A DNA stretch of 32,713 nucleotides from positions 1 to 32,713 of the forward strand of contig CAISGR010000276.1 in assembly GCA_903884945.1 (NCBI GenBank), written 5' to 3'. Position numbers and translations under genes: made by a program. Shown here one piece after another: positions 24,293-30,708 of the stretch (the stretch's first letter is position 1; each line of letters begins with the position of its first letter). The notes under the pieces were generated by a model, which ran no database searches, was not told the DNA's origin, and worked only from the letters and a program-made list of their open reading frames with translations. The stretch is from an uncultured bacterium (GTDB lineage: Bacteria; Pseudomonadota; Alphaproteobacteria; Sphingomonadales; Sphingomonadaceae).

Positions 24293-25087
24293 TCAGAGGG
24301 GGGCAAGCTCTTGGTAATATTCTCGCGTCAGACCGGCTGAGTCGCGCGCCGAGTCGTTAAACGGCGGCTTAATCAATCCGCGAAAATACGTGGATACCAG
24401 TTCGCGCCAATGTGATTCGGGGTTGAATCCCTTCGCAGCGCAGGCGAATTCGAACCATCTCGTCCCGGCGCGCACGTGGCGGATCTCGTCCGAGAGAATC
24501 CGCGCCAGGATACGAGCGCTCCCCTCGTCGCCTGCCGATGTGAAACGCACGATCGTCTCGGGCGTCACATCGAGCCCGCGTGCCTCGAGCACCATCGGCA
24601 CGACGGCGAGGCGCGCGAGCGAATCATGCGCGGTTACCGTCGCCGATTCCCACAACCCGTCATGCGCCGGCATCGCGCCATAATGGCTGCCCAGCGACCG
24701 CAACCGACGGTCCAGCAATGCGAAATGCATCGCCTCGTCGGCACCGACCCCGATCCAGTCGTCGACGAATCCGCGCGGATATTCGGCGCCGAAGCGCCCC
24801 ACCATATCGAACGCAAGGTCGATCGCGACGAACTCGATATGCGCAAGGGCATGCAGTAGCGCGAGCCGGCCACGCTCGGAGCCGCCCTTGCCCCGCCGCG
24901 GCATCTGGGCGGGCGGAAGCAACTCCGGCAGCGCGGGGCGCGCCGGCCGATCGGGCATCGCAATACCGAGCCGGTGCGTCAGCTCGCCGCGCCGCCAGGC
25001 CCGGGCGACAGCTCTCGCGGTCTTGATCTTGGTGCCAGGATCGGCGGCGGCCAGGACGTCGCGAACGGCCTCGCCGACGGTGCGCAC
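24293..25087 (-). CDS. DUF455 family ferritin-like protein
   Basis: This 264-residue protein matches the DUF455 family: PERP-like PARPALPELLPPAQMPRRGKG, then ALLHALAHIEFVAIDLAFDM, DDWIGVGADEAMHFALLDRRL and ILARILSDEIRHVRAGTRWF. The E..H and DE..H spacing suggests a diiron site in a four-helix bundle. Its activity is not known; some relatives are annotated as rhamnosyl transferases, which I think is wrong. The start is a GTG at 25087 placed only 5 bases after the bcp stop, so it is translated from the same message. Co-transcription with a peroxiredoxin suggests oxidant or iron handling; this is inference. Confidence 0.85.
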   Translation of the reverse strand: MRTVGEAVRDVLAAADPGTKIKTARAVARAWRRGELTHRLGIAMPDRPARPALPELLPPAQMPRRGKGGSERGRLALLHALAHIEFVAIDLAFDMVGRFGAEYPRGFVDDWIGVGADEAMHFALLDRRLRSLGSHYGAMPAHDGLWESATVTAHDSLARLAVVPMVLEARGLDVTPETIVRFTSAGDEGSARILARILSDEIRHVRAGTRWFEFACAAKGFNPESHWRELVSTYFRGLIKPPFNDSARDSAGLTREYYQELAPL

Positions 25088-25092
25088 GACGA

Positions 25093-25566
25093 TCAGCGGA
25101 GTTCCTTCAGCGCCTCGAGCACATCGATCGCGTGCCCCGGCACGCGCACCTTCCGCCAGACGCGGACAAGCACGCCGCGCGCATCGAACAGGAAGGTCGA
25201 CCGGTCGATCCCCATATAGGTCTTGCCGTACAGGCTCTTCTGCACCCAGACGCCAAATGCATCCATCGCCTCGTTCTTGTCATCGGTGGCGAGCGGAACG
25301 GTCAGGTCGTATTTATCGATGAACTTCTGGTGCTTGATCGGCGTGTCGCGCGATACGCCAAGGACTTCCGCCCCTTGCTCCTGAAACTCGCCATAGAGGC
25401 GGCTGAAATCCTGCGCCTCCCGGGTGCAGCCGGAAGTGTCGTCCTTGGGATAGAAATAGAGCACCAGCGGCTTGCCGAGATAGTCGCGCAAATTGATCTT
25501 ACCGCCGCTGGGCGTCGTCAGGTCGACATCCGGAAGTTTGCCGCCTTCGTCGATCGCCACCGCCAT
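25093..25566 (-). CDS. bcp: Peroxiredoxin, bacterioferritin comigratory protein type (BCP/PrxQ)
   Basis: This 157-residue thiol peroxidase begins at the ATG at 25566, after AGGGAG; longer in-frame starts run into glnE. The fold markers are LVLYFYPKDDTSGCTREAQDF (peroxidatic C47), VLGVSRDTPIKHQKFIDKY and RSTFLFDARG. C47 is the only cysteine in the protein: the usual resolving cysteine five residues later is Gln. It must therefore work as a 1-Cys enzyme with an external thiol. It lies between glnE (ATG one base after the glnE stop) and the DUF455 gene, on one message. Confidence 0.94.
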   Translation of the reverse strand: MAVAIDEGGKLPDVDLTTPSGGKINLRDYLGKPLVLYFYPKDDTSGCTREAQDFSRLYGEFQEQGAEVLGVSRDTPIKHQKFIDKYDLTVPLATDDKNEAMDAFGVWVQKSLYGKTYMGIDRSTFLFDARGVLVRVWRKVRVPGHAIDVLEALKELR

Positions 25567-25567
25567 A

Positions 25568-28243
25568 TTAGTCTCCCTGCAAGGTTGTTTTCCCGGCACC
25601 GGCAACCGCTGCCCAGAAGTCCGACACGTCCTGCCGGGTCGCCGCGAACGACGCAACCACGGCTTCCCAGTCGGCCAAGTCGAGCGCCCGCGCAATCAGG
25701 CCGCGCGTCGCCGCGGCGGGCGGCTGCGCATCAGGCGCGACAAGCCGCAAGGTCACCAACAGCCGAGTGAGGAAATCGTGCGCATCGATCAGCCGCGCCG
25801 GCGCGAGCCCGGCGGCAATCAGTTCCTCGATCGCGGTGCCGAGATGGGGTGACAGGCCCGCATGCCGCGTCAGCTGGACGACATGCACCGCGAATTCCAG
25901 GTCGACGAGGCCGCCGGGCGACAGTTTCGCGTCCAGCGGTCCGACCGGCGGCTTGTGCGCCGCCATTTCGGCACGCATGGCGAGCGCATCGGCGACGATG
26001 TCGCGTGCCGGCCGATCGCCCCGCAGCACCTCGCCAATCACCTGCTCCGCGGCCCCGCACGCTTCGGCCGAACCGAATACCGGTCGCGCCCGGGTGAGCG
26101 CCATGTGCTCCCATGTCCAGGCGTCCTCCCGCTGGTAGCGGGCGAACCCGTCGAGAGACACGACGAGCGGCCCCTGCGTTCCGGAGGGGCGAAGTCGCGT
26201 ATCGATATCGTAGAGCGGCCCGGAAGCGGTCGGCGCGGAAAGCGCACCGCTCACACGCTGCGCCAGCCGATTGTAGTAAAGCACGGCACCCAAAGGCTTT
26301 TCGCCATCGGACTCCGCCATGTAATCGCCGGTGAAGAGGTAGATTAGGTCGAGGTCCGACGCGTGTGTCAGCGCCCCTCCCCCCATCCGCCCCAGGGCCA
26401 GAATGACCAATTCGCTGCCGGGCACATGGCCATGCTTCACGACGAACTCGGCGACGGTCGCTTCGGCCAGAACGCGGATGGCGGCCTCGGCGACCCGGGC
26501 ATAGCCCGCCGACACGTCGAGCGGATCGCTTACGCCCGCGACGATCTGCGTACCGAGCGCAAAGCGCTTCTCGCCGACGATCCGGCGGACATGGTCGAGT
26601 TGCGCCTGATAATCGTCGCCTTCGGCACTCATCTCCGTCGCGAGCAGTTCGACGCTACCGACCGGATCGAGCGCCGTTGAATCGATCAGGCCGTCGAACA
26701 GTTCGGGCCGACGGCCAAGCGCCTCGGCCAGCGTCGGCGTGTGGCTGAGGATCGCACCAAGCAGGCGCGCAAGAACCGGCCGTGCCTCGAGCAGGCGAAA
26801 GAAGTTGATCGCGCTGGGAAGCCTGGACAGCATGAGATCGAGGCGGATCATTGCCGCCTGGGGATCCGGCGCCCGCCCCAGCGCCTCGACCAGACCCGGC
26901 AACACGGCTTCCAGCGCCGATTGCGCCGCGCTGCTGCGCAGCGCGGGATAGCTGCCGCTGCGCCATTGATCGATCCGCTGCCCCGCGGCATGCGAGTCTG
27001 CAAAACCTGCCTCAGCCAATTGCGCTTCCAGATGTCCGCCATCCTGCGACAGGGCACCACCATCGTCCGGATCGAGTGCATCATAGGTTCGGGCAGTCGA
27101 CGCGACGTGCGGCCGGAGCTGATCCAGCAGCGCCGCGCCGTTCTCCAGCCCGTGCAGCCGCGCGACGCCATCGAGCGCGGCGCCGGTGGGCAGGTGATGC
27201 GTCTGCCGGTCATCGATCATCTGAACGCGATGCTCGATCGTCCGGAGCAGCGTATAGGCGTTCGTCATCGCATCGGCCTCGGCGTGACCGATCCAGCCCG
27301 CCTGCGCCAAGCGCGCCAGCGCGTCGCGCGTCGCCGGCGCCCGCACCGAGGCATCGCGGCCGCCATGGATCAGTTGATGGATCTGCGCGAAGAATTCGAT
27401 TTCGCGAATGCCGCCGCGCCCTCGCTTCAGGTCGAAGCCGGGGCCGAATGCCTGCCCTTGCGAGTGATGGTCACGGATGCGTCGCGAAATGCCGCGGATC
27501 TCCCCGATCGCGCCGAAATCGAGCGCGCGCCGCCAGATGAACGGTCGGATCGCTTCGAGGAAGCGCTGGCCGAGCCCTACGTCGCCAGCCGCAGCCCGCG
27601 CGCGGATGAAGGCGGCACGTTCCCAGGGGAGCGCAAGGGATTCGTAATAGGAAATCGCCGCGTCCACCGGCAAGACGATCGGCGTCACCTCGGGCGAGGG
27701 CCGAAGCCTGAGATCGACACGCAGCACATAGCCGTCACCGTCGCGCGCCTGGAGGATTTCCACCACCCGCCGCCCGATCCGCACCGCCGCCTCGTCCGCG
27801 TCCTCGCGCGGACGGCAGGGGAGTGTCTCGGGGTCGAAGATCAGGATCGGGTCGATATCGGAAGAATAGTTCAGCTCGCGGCTGCCTTGCTTGCCCAGCG
27901 CGATCGCAGCGAAGCCGAGCGGCGGCGCGCCGGGGGTACGTTCAGCGATCGCGGCGTTGATCGCGCTGTCCAGCGCCCGATCGGCAAAGGCCGAAAGCGC
28001 GCCGGTCACGGCAGTCAGGTCGAATGCGCCGGCCAGGTCGCCGATCGCAACGAGCAAGGCGAGCCGCCGGCGCTCGAGCCGGAGGCGCCGCATGACCGGC
28101 ATGTCGATATCGTGGATCGGCACTTCATCGAGTGCCGGCAGTTCGCCGCGCTCCATCCTCCGCGCAAAATCGGGTTCGCGATCCAGCAGCAGGGAAAGAA
28201 ACGGCGCTTCCGCGCGCGCACGACGGACCGCGGCCGTAATCAT
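25568..28243 (-). CDS. glnE: Bifunctional glutamine synthetase adenylyltransferase/deadenylase
   Basis: GlnE attaches and removes AMP on glutamine synthetase in response to nitrogen state through PII. The 891-residue protein has two nucleotidyltransferase domains. The N-terminal adenylyl-removing domain shows GSRELNYSSDIDPILIF at about 120-136, with GRGGIREIEFFAQ after it. The C-terminal adenylylating domain shows GGGALTHASDLDLIYLF at about 620 and later GGLVDLEFAVH. A coiled linker lies between. Start chosen at the ATG at 28243 (MITAAVRRARAEAP); a TTG at 28294 would add 17 residues that do not look coding. The stop is one base from the bcp ATG. Confidence 0.96.
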   Translation of the reverse strand: MITAAVRRARAEAPFLSLLLDREPDFARRMERGELPALDEVPIHDIDMPVMRRLRLERRRLALLVAIGDLAGAFDLTAVTGALSAFADRALDSAINAAIAERTPGAPPLGFAAIALGKQGSRELNYSSDIDPILIFDPETLPCRPREDADEAAVRIGRRVVEILQARDGDGYVLRVDLRLRPSPEVTPIVLPVDAAISYYESLALPWERAAFIRARAAAGDVGLGQRFLEAIRPFIWRRALDFGAIGEIRGISRRIRDHHSQGQAFGPGFDLKRGRGGIREIEFFAQIHQLIHGGRDASVRAPATRDALARLAQAGWIGHAEADAMTNAYTLLRTIEHRVQMIDDRQTHHLPTGAALDGVARLHGLENGAALLDQLRPHVASTARTYDALDPDDGGALSQDGGHLEAQLAEAGFADSHAAGQRIDQWRSGSYPALRSSAAQSALEAVLPGLVEALGRAPDPQAAMIRLDLMLSRLPSAINFFRLLEARPVLARLLGAILSHTPTLAEALGRRPELFDGLIDSTALDPVGSVELLATEMSAEGDDYQAQLDHVRRIVGEKRFALGTQIVAGVSDPLDVSAGYARVAEAAIRVLAEATVAEFVVKHGHVPGSELVILALGRMGGGALTHASDLDLIYLFTGDYMAESDGEKPLGAVLYYNRLAQRVSGALSAPTASGPLYDIDTRLRPSGTQGPLVVSLDGFARYQREDAWTWEHMALTRARPVFGSAEACGAAEQVIGEVLRGDRPARDIVADALAMRAEMAAHKPPVGPLDAKLSPGGLVDLEFAVHVVQLTRHAGLSPHLGTAIEELIAAGLAPARLIDAHDFLTRLLVTLRLVAPDAQPPAAATRGLIARALDLADWEAVVASFAATRQDVSDFWAAVAGAGKTTLQGD

Positions 28244-28381
28244 CTCATCCGAATACGTGGCCCGTGGGCAACAATAAAGGGGGGATTGGCACAATAGCCG
28301 CGTCAGGCAGGCAACAAAATGGCCGTGCCGGGAGTTATCATTCCCATGTCGAGCAACCGGACCTATTCTGCGGAGGACGCC

Positions 28382-28537
28382 ATGACGAGAGGTTTCATCG
28401 TCGCAGCACCGCGTTCGAGCGATGCGGTCAGCGGTGCCTTGCGCGCGGCCTTTGGCAGGCCGGCCGACGGCGAGGATGATTTTTCCGCGATCCTGCGCCA
28501 GATCGACATTGCCGATCGGGACCGACTTCCGCGCTGA
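28382..28537 (+). CDS. Small hypothetical protein (51 aa), tail-to-tail with ecfG
   Basis: The 51-residue frame starts at an ATG at 28382 with GGAGG (28372-28376) five bases upstream, the best ribosome-binding site in the region; that site is the main evidence that it is a gene. It begins MTRGFIVAAPRSSDAVSGAL and ends in an acidic-basic helix (DDFSAILRQIDIADRDRLPR). It has no TM segment or known motif. Its TGA abuts the complement of the ecfG stop (TGATCA, 28535-28540) with no gap. It may be a small accessory of the stress locus, or a by-product of position. Longer starts at 28319 and 28346 lack ribosome-binding sites. Confidence 0.6.
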   Translation: MTRGFIVAAPRSSDAVSGALRAAFGRPADGEDDFSAILRQIDIADRDRLPR

Positions 28538-29185
28538 TCAGTCGCGTCGTTCCCGGCTCAGTTCCTCGACTTCACCCATGATCGTATCCAGCGCCGTCAT
28601 GCCCGGCTCGTTGCGGTGGGTGCGACGCGACGGGAGCGTATTGTCGTTCATGAGCGCTTCGAGCGCGACACGCCCGCGCGCGACCCTGCTCTTGATCGTA
28701 CCGACCGCAACGCCGCAGATTTCCGCCGCTTCCTCATAAGCGAAGCCACCGGCGCCGACCAGAATCAGCGCCTCGCGCTGCGGTTGCGGCAGGTGCAGCA
28801 AGGCGCGCTGCATGTCACCGAGTTCGACATGCCGGTCCTGGCTTGCCGGCGCCGCCAGGAGGCGATCGGCGACGAGGTCGTCCCACTCGCCCTTGAAGCG
28901 TGCTCGGCGCATCTGCGAAAGATAGAGGTTGCGCAGGATGATGAAGGTCCAGGCGCGCATGTTGGTGCCCGCCTGGAAGCGCTGCCGCGCAGCCCATGCC
29001 TTCATCAGCGTTTCCTGCACCAGATCGTCGGCGAGATCCCGGCTGCCCGAAAGCGAGCGGCCGAAGGCGCGCAGATGCGGAATCACCTGGGCGAGCTGGG
29101 TTTTGAATTCGGGATCGGACAGCGCAACATGCTCTACCGCCTCGGGCGGGGTCGTGTCATCGTCAGTCTCGAAGGCGTCAGTCAT
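28538..29185 (-). CDS. ecfG: EcfG-type sigma factor of the general stress response
   Basis: The protein is about 215 residues (start at ATG 29185 or 29191; a GTG at 29242 is less likely). Sigma region 2 runs over about 28-95 (FKTQLAQVIPHLRAFGRSLS, LADDLVQETLMKAW, NMRAWTFIILRN) and region 4 over 125-185 (LPQPQREALILVGAGGFAYE, IKSRVARGR). It is an ECF sigma factor without an anti-sigma domain, held by NepR and directed to promoters of the GGAAC-N16/17-CGTT type. It follows the 45-aa membrane gene at 29271 on the same strand and lies downstream of phyR. In most alphaproteobacteria nepR is the gene next to ecfG; here it is not. Confidence 0.96.
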   Translation of the reverse strand: MTDAFETDDDTTPPEAVEHVALSDPEFKTQLAQVIPHLRAFGRSLSGSRDLADDLVQETLMKAWAARQRFQAGTNMRAWTFIILRNLYLSQMRRARFKGEWDDLVADRLLAAPASQDRHVELGDMQRALLHLPQPQREALILVGAGGFAYEEAAEICGVAVGTIKSRVARGRVALEALMNDNTLPSRRTHRNEPGMTALDTIMGEVEELSRERRD

Positions 29186-29270
29186 GAACATCCGTTTCGT
29201 GTCCGGTACGCGAACATGGAGGTGAGGGTGATGAAAGTCCACTGCATCCGGCGATCGGAATCGCCCGAGC

Positions 29271-29408
29271 CTAGCGGAGCAGCAAGATGCCGAAGATCAC
29301 GATCACGAGCACTAAAGAGATGCCCAGGATGTAACGCGTCATATGCGGCGTAGCGCCGGCCCTGGCGCGCTCGCCGGTCAAATGCGTTGGTTCGTCTGGA
29401 TTTGCCAT
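29271..29408 (-). CDS. 45-residue single-pass membrane protein between phyR and ecfG
   Basis: The minus-strand frame from an ATG at 29408 to a TAG at 29271-29273 encodes 45 residues: a soluble N-terminus (MANPDEPTHLTGERARAG, then ATPHMTRYI) and one C-terminal TM helix of about 18 residues (LGISLVLVIVIFGILLL, ending in Arg). The clear amphipathic-to-hydrophobic organisation and its place between phyR and ecfG argue for a real gene. Its ribosome-binding region lies inside the 3' arm of a large hairpin (29411-29475). I know no name or function. It may modulate the membrane sensor that acts on PhyR, or simply be an EcfG-regulated membrane peptide. Confidence 0.72.
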   Translation of the reverse strand: MANPDEPTHLTGERARAGATPHMTRYILGISLVLVIVIFGILLLR

Positions 29409-29410
29409 AA

Positions 29411-29475
29411 GCCTTAAACCCCCGGCCTTTGTTTTGTATCCGTATCAGTTGGAACCAAAATGCCGGGGGTAAGGC
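29411..29475 (-). promoter_or_regulatory. Extended hairpin covering the start region of the 45-aa gene
   Basis: On the plus strand GCCTTA-AA-CCCCCGGC (29411-29426) mirrors GCCGGGGG-TAAGGC (29462-29475): 14 base pairs with a 2-base bulge and a 35-base loop. In the minus-strand message the stem ends 2 bases before the start codon and contains its purine-rich ribosome-binding region. No U run follows, so it is not a standard terminator of phyR. Confidence 0.7.
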
Positions 29476-29484
29476 AAAAGTTCC
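29459..29484 (-). promoter_or_regulatory. Possible EcfG promoter for the 45-aa gene and ecfG
   Basis: On the minus strand GGAAC (29484-29480), a 17-base spacer and CATT (29462-29459) match the EcfG consensus except for one base in the -10. The -35 lies just past the phyR stop. A start near 29451 would fall inside the loop of the 29411-29475 hairpin. Confidence 0.4.
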
Positions 29485-29487
29485 CGA

Positions 29488-30294
29488 TCAGATTGCGGGA
29501 ACCGTGGCGGAATCGAAGAACAACGCCTGGCTGATTGCCGCTTTCACGGTAGACCGCTGGAACGGCTTGGTAATGAGGAAGGTCGGTTCCGGCCGCTCGC
29601 CCGTGAGCAGGCGTTCCGGGAAAGCAGTGATGAAAATCACCGGCACCTGGAACTCGGCAAGGATATCCTTGACGGCATCGATGCCCGAACTGTCGTCGGC
29701 GAGTTGAATGTCCGCAAGGACGAGGCCCGGCCGATCCTCCATCGCCAGGGCGACGGCTTCGTCGCGGGTCACCGCAACGCCGGTCACCTCATGACCGAGA
29801 TCCCGAACGATCGTCTCGATATCCATCGCGATGATCGGCTCATCCTCGATGATCAGAACGCGCGCGCGGGTCTGCTTCTCGATTTCGGCCAGCGCTTCGT
29901 TGACCAGTGCCTCGACTTCACTCGGCTCGACCTCGATCAGATAGGCGGTGTCCTCGGGCGTGAAACCCTCCATCGCCGTCAGCAGCAGCGCCTGGCGCGA
30001 CAGGGGCGTCATCCGGGCAAGCCGGGCACGCGCGATCGCTTCCTGGTCGCTCCCGGCGTCCGCGCCCGCATTCTCGGGCGTTTCGTCATAATTGGTCGAT
30101 GCCCAGATCGCCTGGAACATCCGGTAGAGACCAAGCCGCGGATCGACATCGCGCGGGAACTCGGCCGGCGCAGCGACGATCGCTTCGAGTGTAGCACGCA
30201 CATACCGGTCGCCATGAGACTGGCTGCCGGTCAGCGCGCGGCCGTAGCGGCGGAGAAAGGGAAGGTGTGGGGCAAGCTGCTGTCCAAGCGACAT
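29488..30294 (-). CDS. phyR: PhyR, anti-anti-sigma response regulator of the general stress response
   Basis: This 268-residue protein starts MSLGQQLAPHLPFLRRYGRA at 30294 after GGAGGAG (30307-30313). Residues 1-135 are a sigma-factor-like domain, partly like EcfG but unable to direct transcription, which captures NepR. Residues 144-260 are a receiver: acidic pair E150/D151, phospho-acceptor D195 in LVLADIQLAD, and K243 in FLITKPFQ. On phosphorylation PhyR binds NepR and frees EcfG. It is divergent from nepR, with the 45-aa membrane gene and ecfG downstream on its own strand. The longer frame to 30414 is not used because it lacks a ribosome-binding site. Confidence 0.98.
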   Translation of the reverse strand: MSLGQQLAPHLPFLRRYGRALTGSQSHGDRYVRATLEAIVAAPAEFPRDVDPRLGLYRMFQAIWASTNYDETPENAGADAGSDQEAIARARLARMTPLSRQALLLTAMEGFTPEDTAYLIEVEPSEVEALVNEALAEIEKQTRARVLIIEDEPIIAMDIETIVRDLGHEVTGVAVTRDEAVALAMEDRPGLVLADIQLADDSSGIDAVKDILAEFQVPVIFITAFPERLLTGERPEPTFLITKPFQRSTVKAAISQALFFDSATVPAI

Positions 30295-30368
30295 GGCTGT
30301 CGGGGTCTCCTCCAAGAAAGCGAGGGCCCTTGTGGAAGCGGCCCCCCGCCTTTGCAACGCGTTTTCCG

Positions 30369-30395
30369 AGCCCGTGCGCAGGTGCCGGGCTTTTT
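30369..30395 (+). terminator. Terminator-like hairpin ahead of the nepR promoter
   Basis: AGCCCG (30369-30374) pairs with CGGGCT (30386-30391), followed by five T, on the plus strand between phyR and nepR. It would stop antisense reading out of phyR before the nepR promoter. In phyR mRNA the same bases form a leader hairpin. Confidence 0.45.
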
Positions 30396-30407
30396 CGCAT
30401 CGAACGT

Positions 30408-30432
30408 GGAACAATCGACTGCGTCTTTAGTT
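30408..30432 (+). promoter_or_regulatory. EcfG-type promoter of nepR-phyP
   Basis: GGAAC (30408-30412), a 16-base spacer and AGTT (30429-30432): a perfect -35 and three of four bases in the -10 of the EcfG consensus. It lies about 100 bases before nepR and would give NepR autoregulation by the sigma factor it inhibits. Confidence 0.6.
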
Positions 30433-30535
30433 TCATGCATTCGTCGCGGATTGTAAGCGCGATGAACTTGGCGGTATCCCACGGCCATGTTTCTGGATAT
30501 GCCCGGCCAACACCGGATGCTCAGGGGGGACGATT

Positions 30536-30700
30536 TTGCGTTCGGGCGACGAGTCTTCGAAAAAACCACGGGCCGCCAAGCCGGCCAAGGTCCAGAGCAA
30601 GGACCGTGATATGGGTGCCGCCCTGCGGACCGTATACCAGAAAACCGTGGACGAGGCGATTCCGCGCGAGATGCTCGACCTCCTGGGCAAGCTCGACTGA
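30536..30700 (+). CDS. nepR: NepR anti-sigma factor
   Basis: This 54-residue protein starts at a TTG at 30536, seven bases after the strong AGGGGGGA site; no ATG is available in the frame. The N-terminus is basic and disordered (SGDESSKKPRAAKPAKVQS), and the conserved part is MGAALRTVYQKTVDEAIP followed by MLDLLGKLD, which is the NepR signature of two helices ending LLxKLD. NepR binds EcfG in unstressed cells and is taken over by phosphorylated PhyR. It is divergent from phyR, 241 bases away, and only 8 bases before the sensor gene. Pairing with the sensor rather than with ecfG is unusual. Confidence 0.93.
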   Translation: MRSGDESSKKPRAAKPAKVQSKDRDMGAALRTVYQKTVDEAIPREMLDLLGKLD

Positions 30701-30708
30701 CGACGGTC

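Noticed and set aside
26741..28297. A 518-codon open frame on the strand opposite glnE, and many other long antisense frames
   Set aside because: GC-rich codon use leaves few stops in the complementary frames. The translation has no recognisable motifs and is rich in Arg/Pro/His, while glnE on the other strand is complete.
30459..30535. Upstream extension of nepR through the open frame, or an ATG-started frame at 30462
   Set aside because: No start codon with a ribosome-binding site occurs in the nepR frame before the TTG at 30536. The ATG frame is different and shows no NepR sequence.
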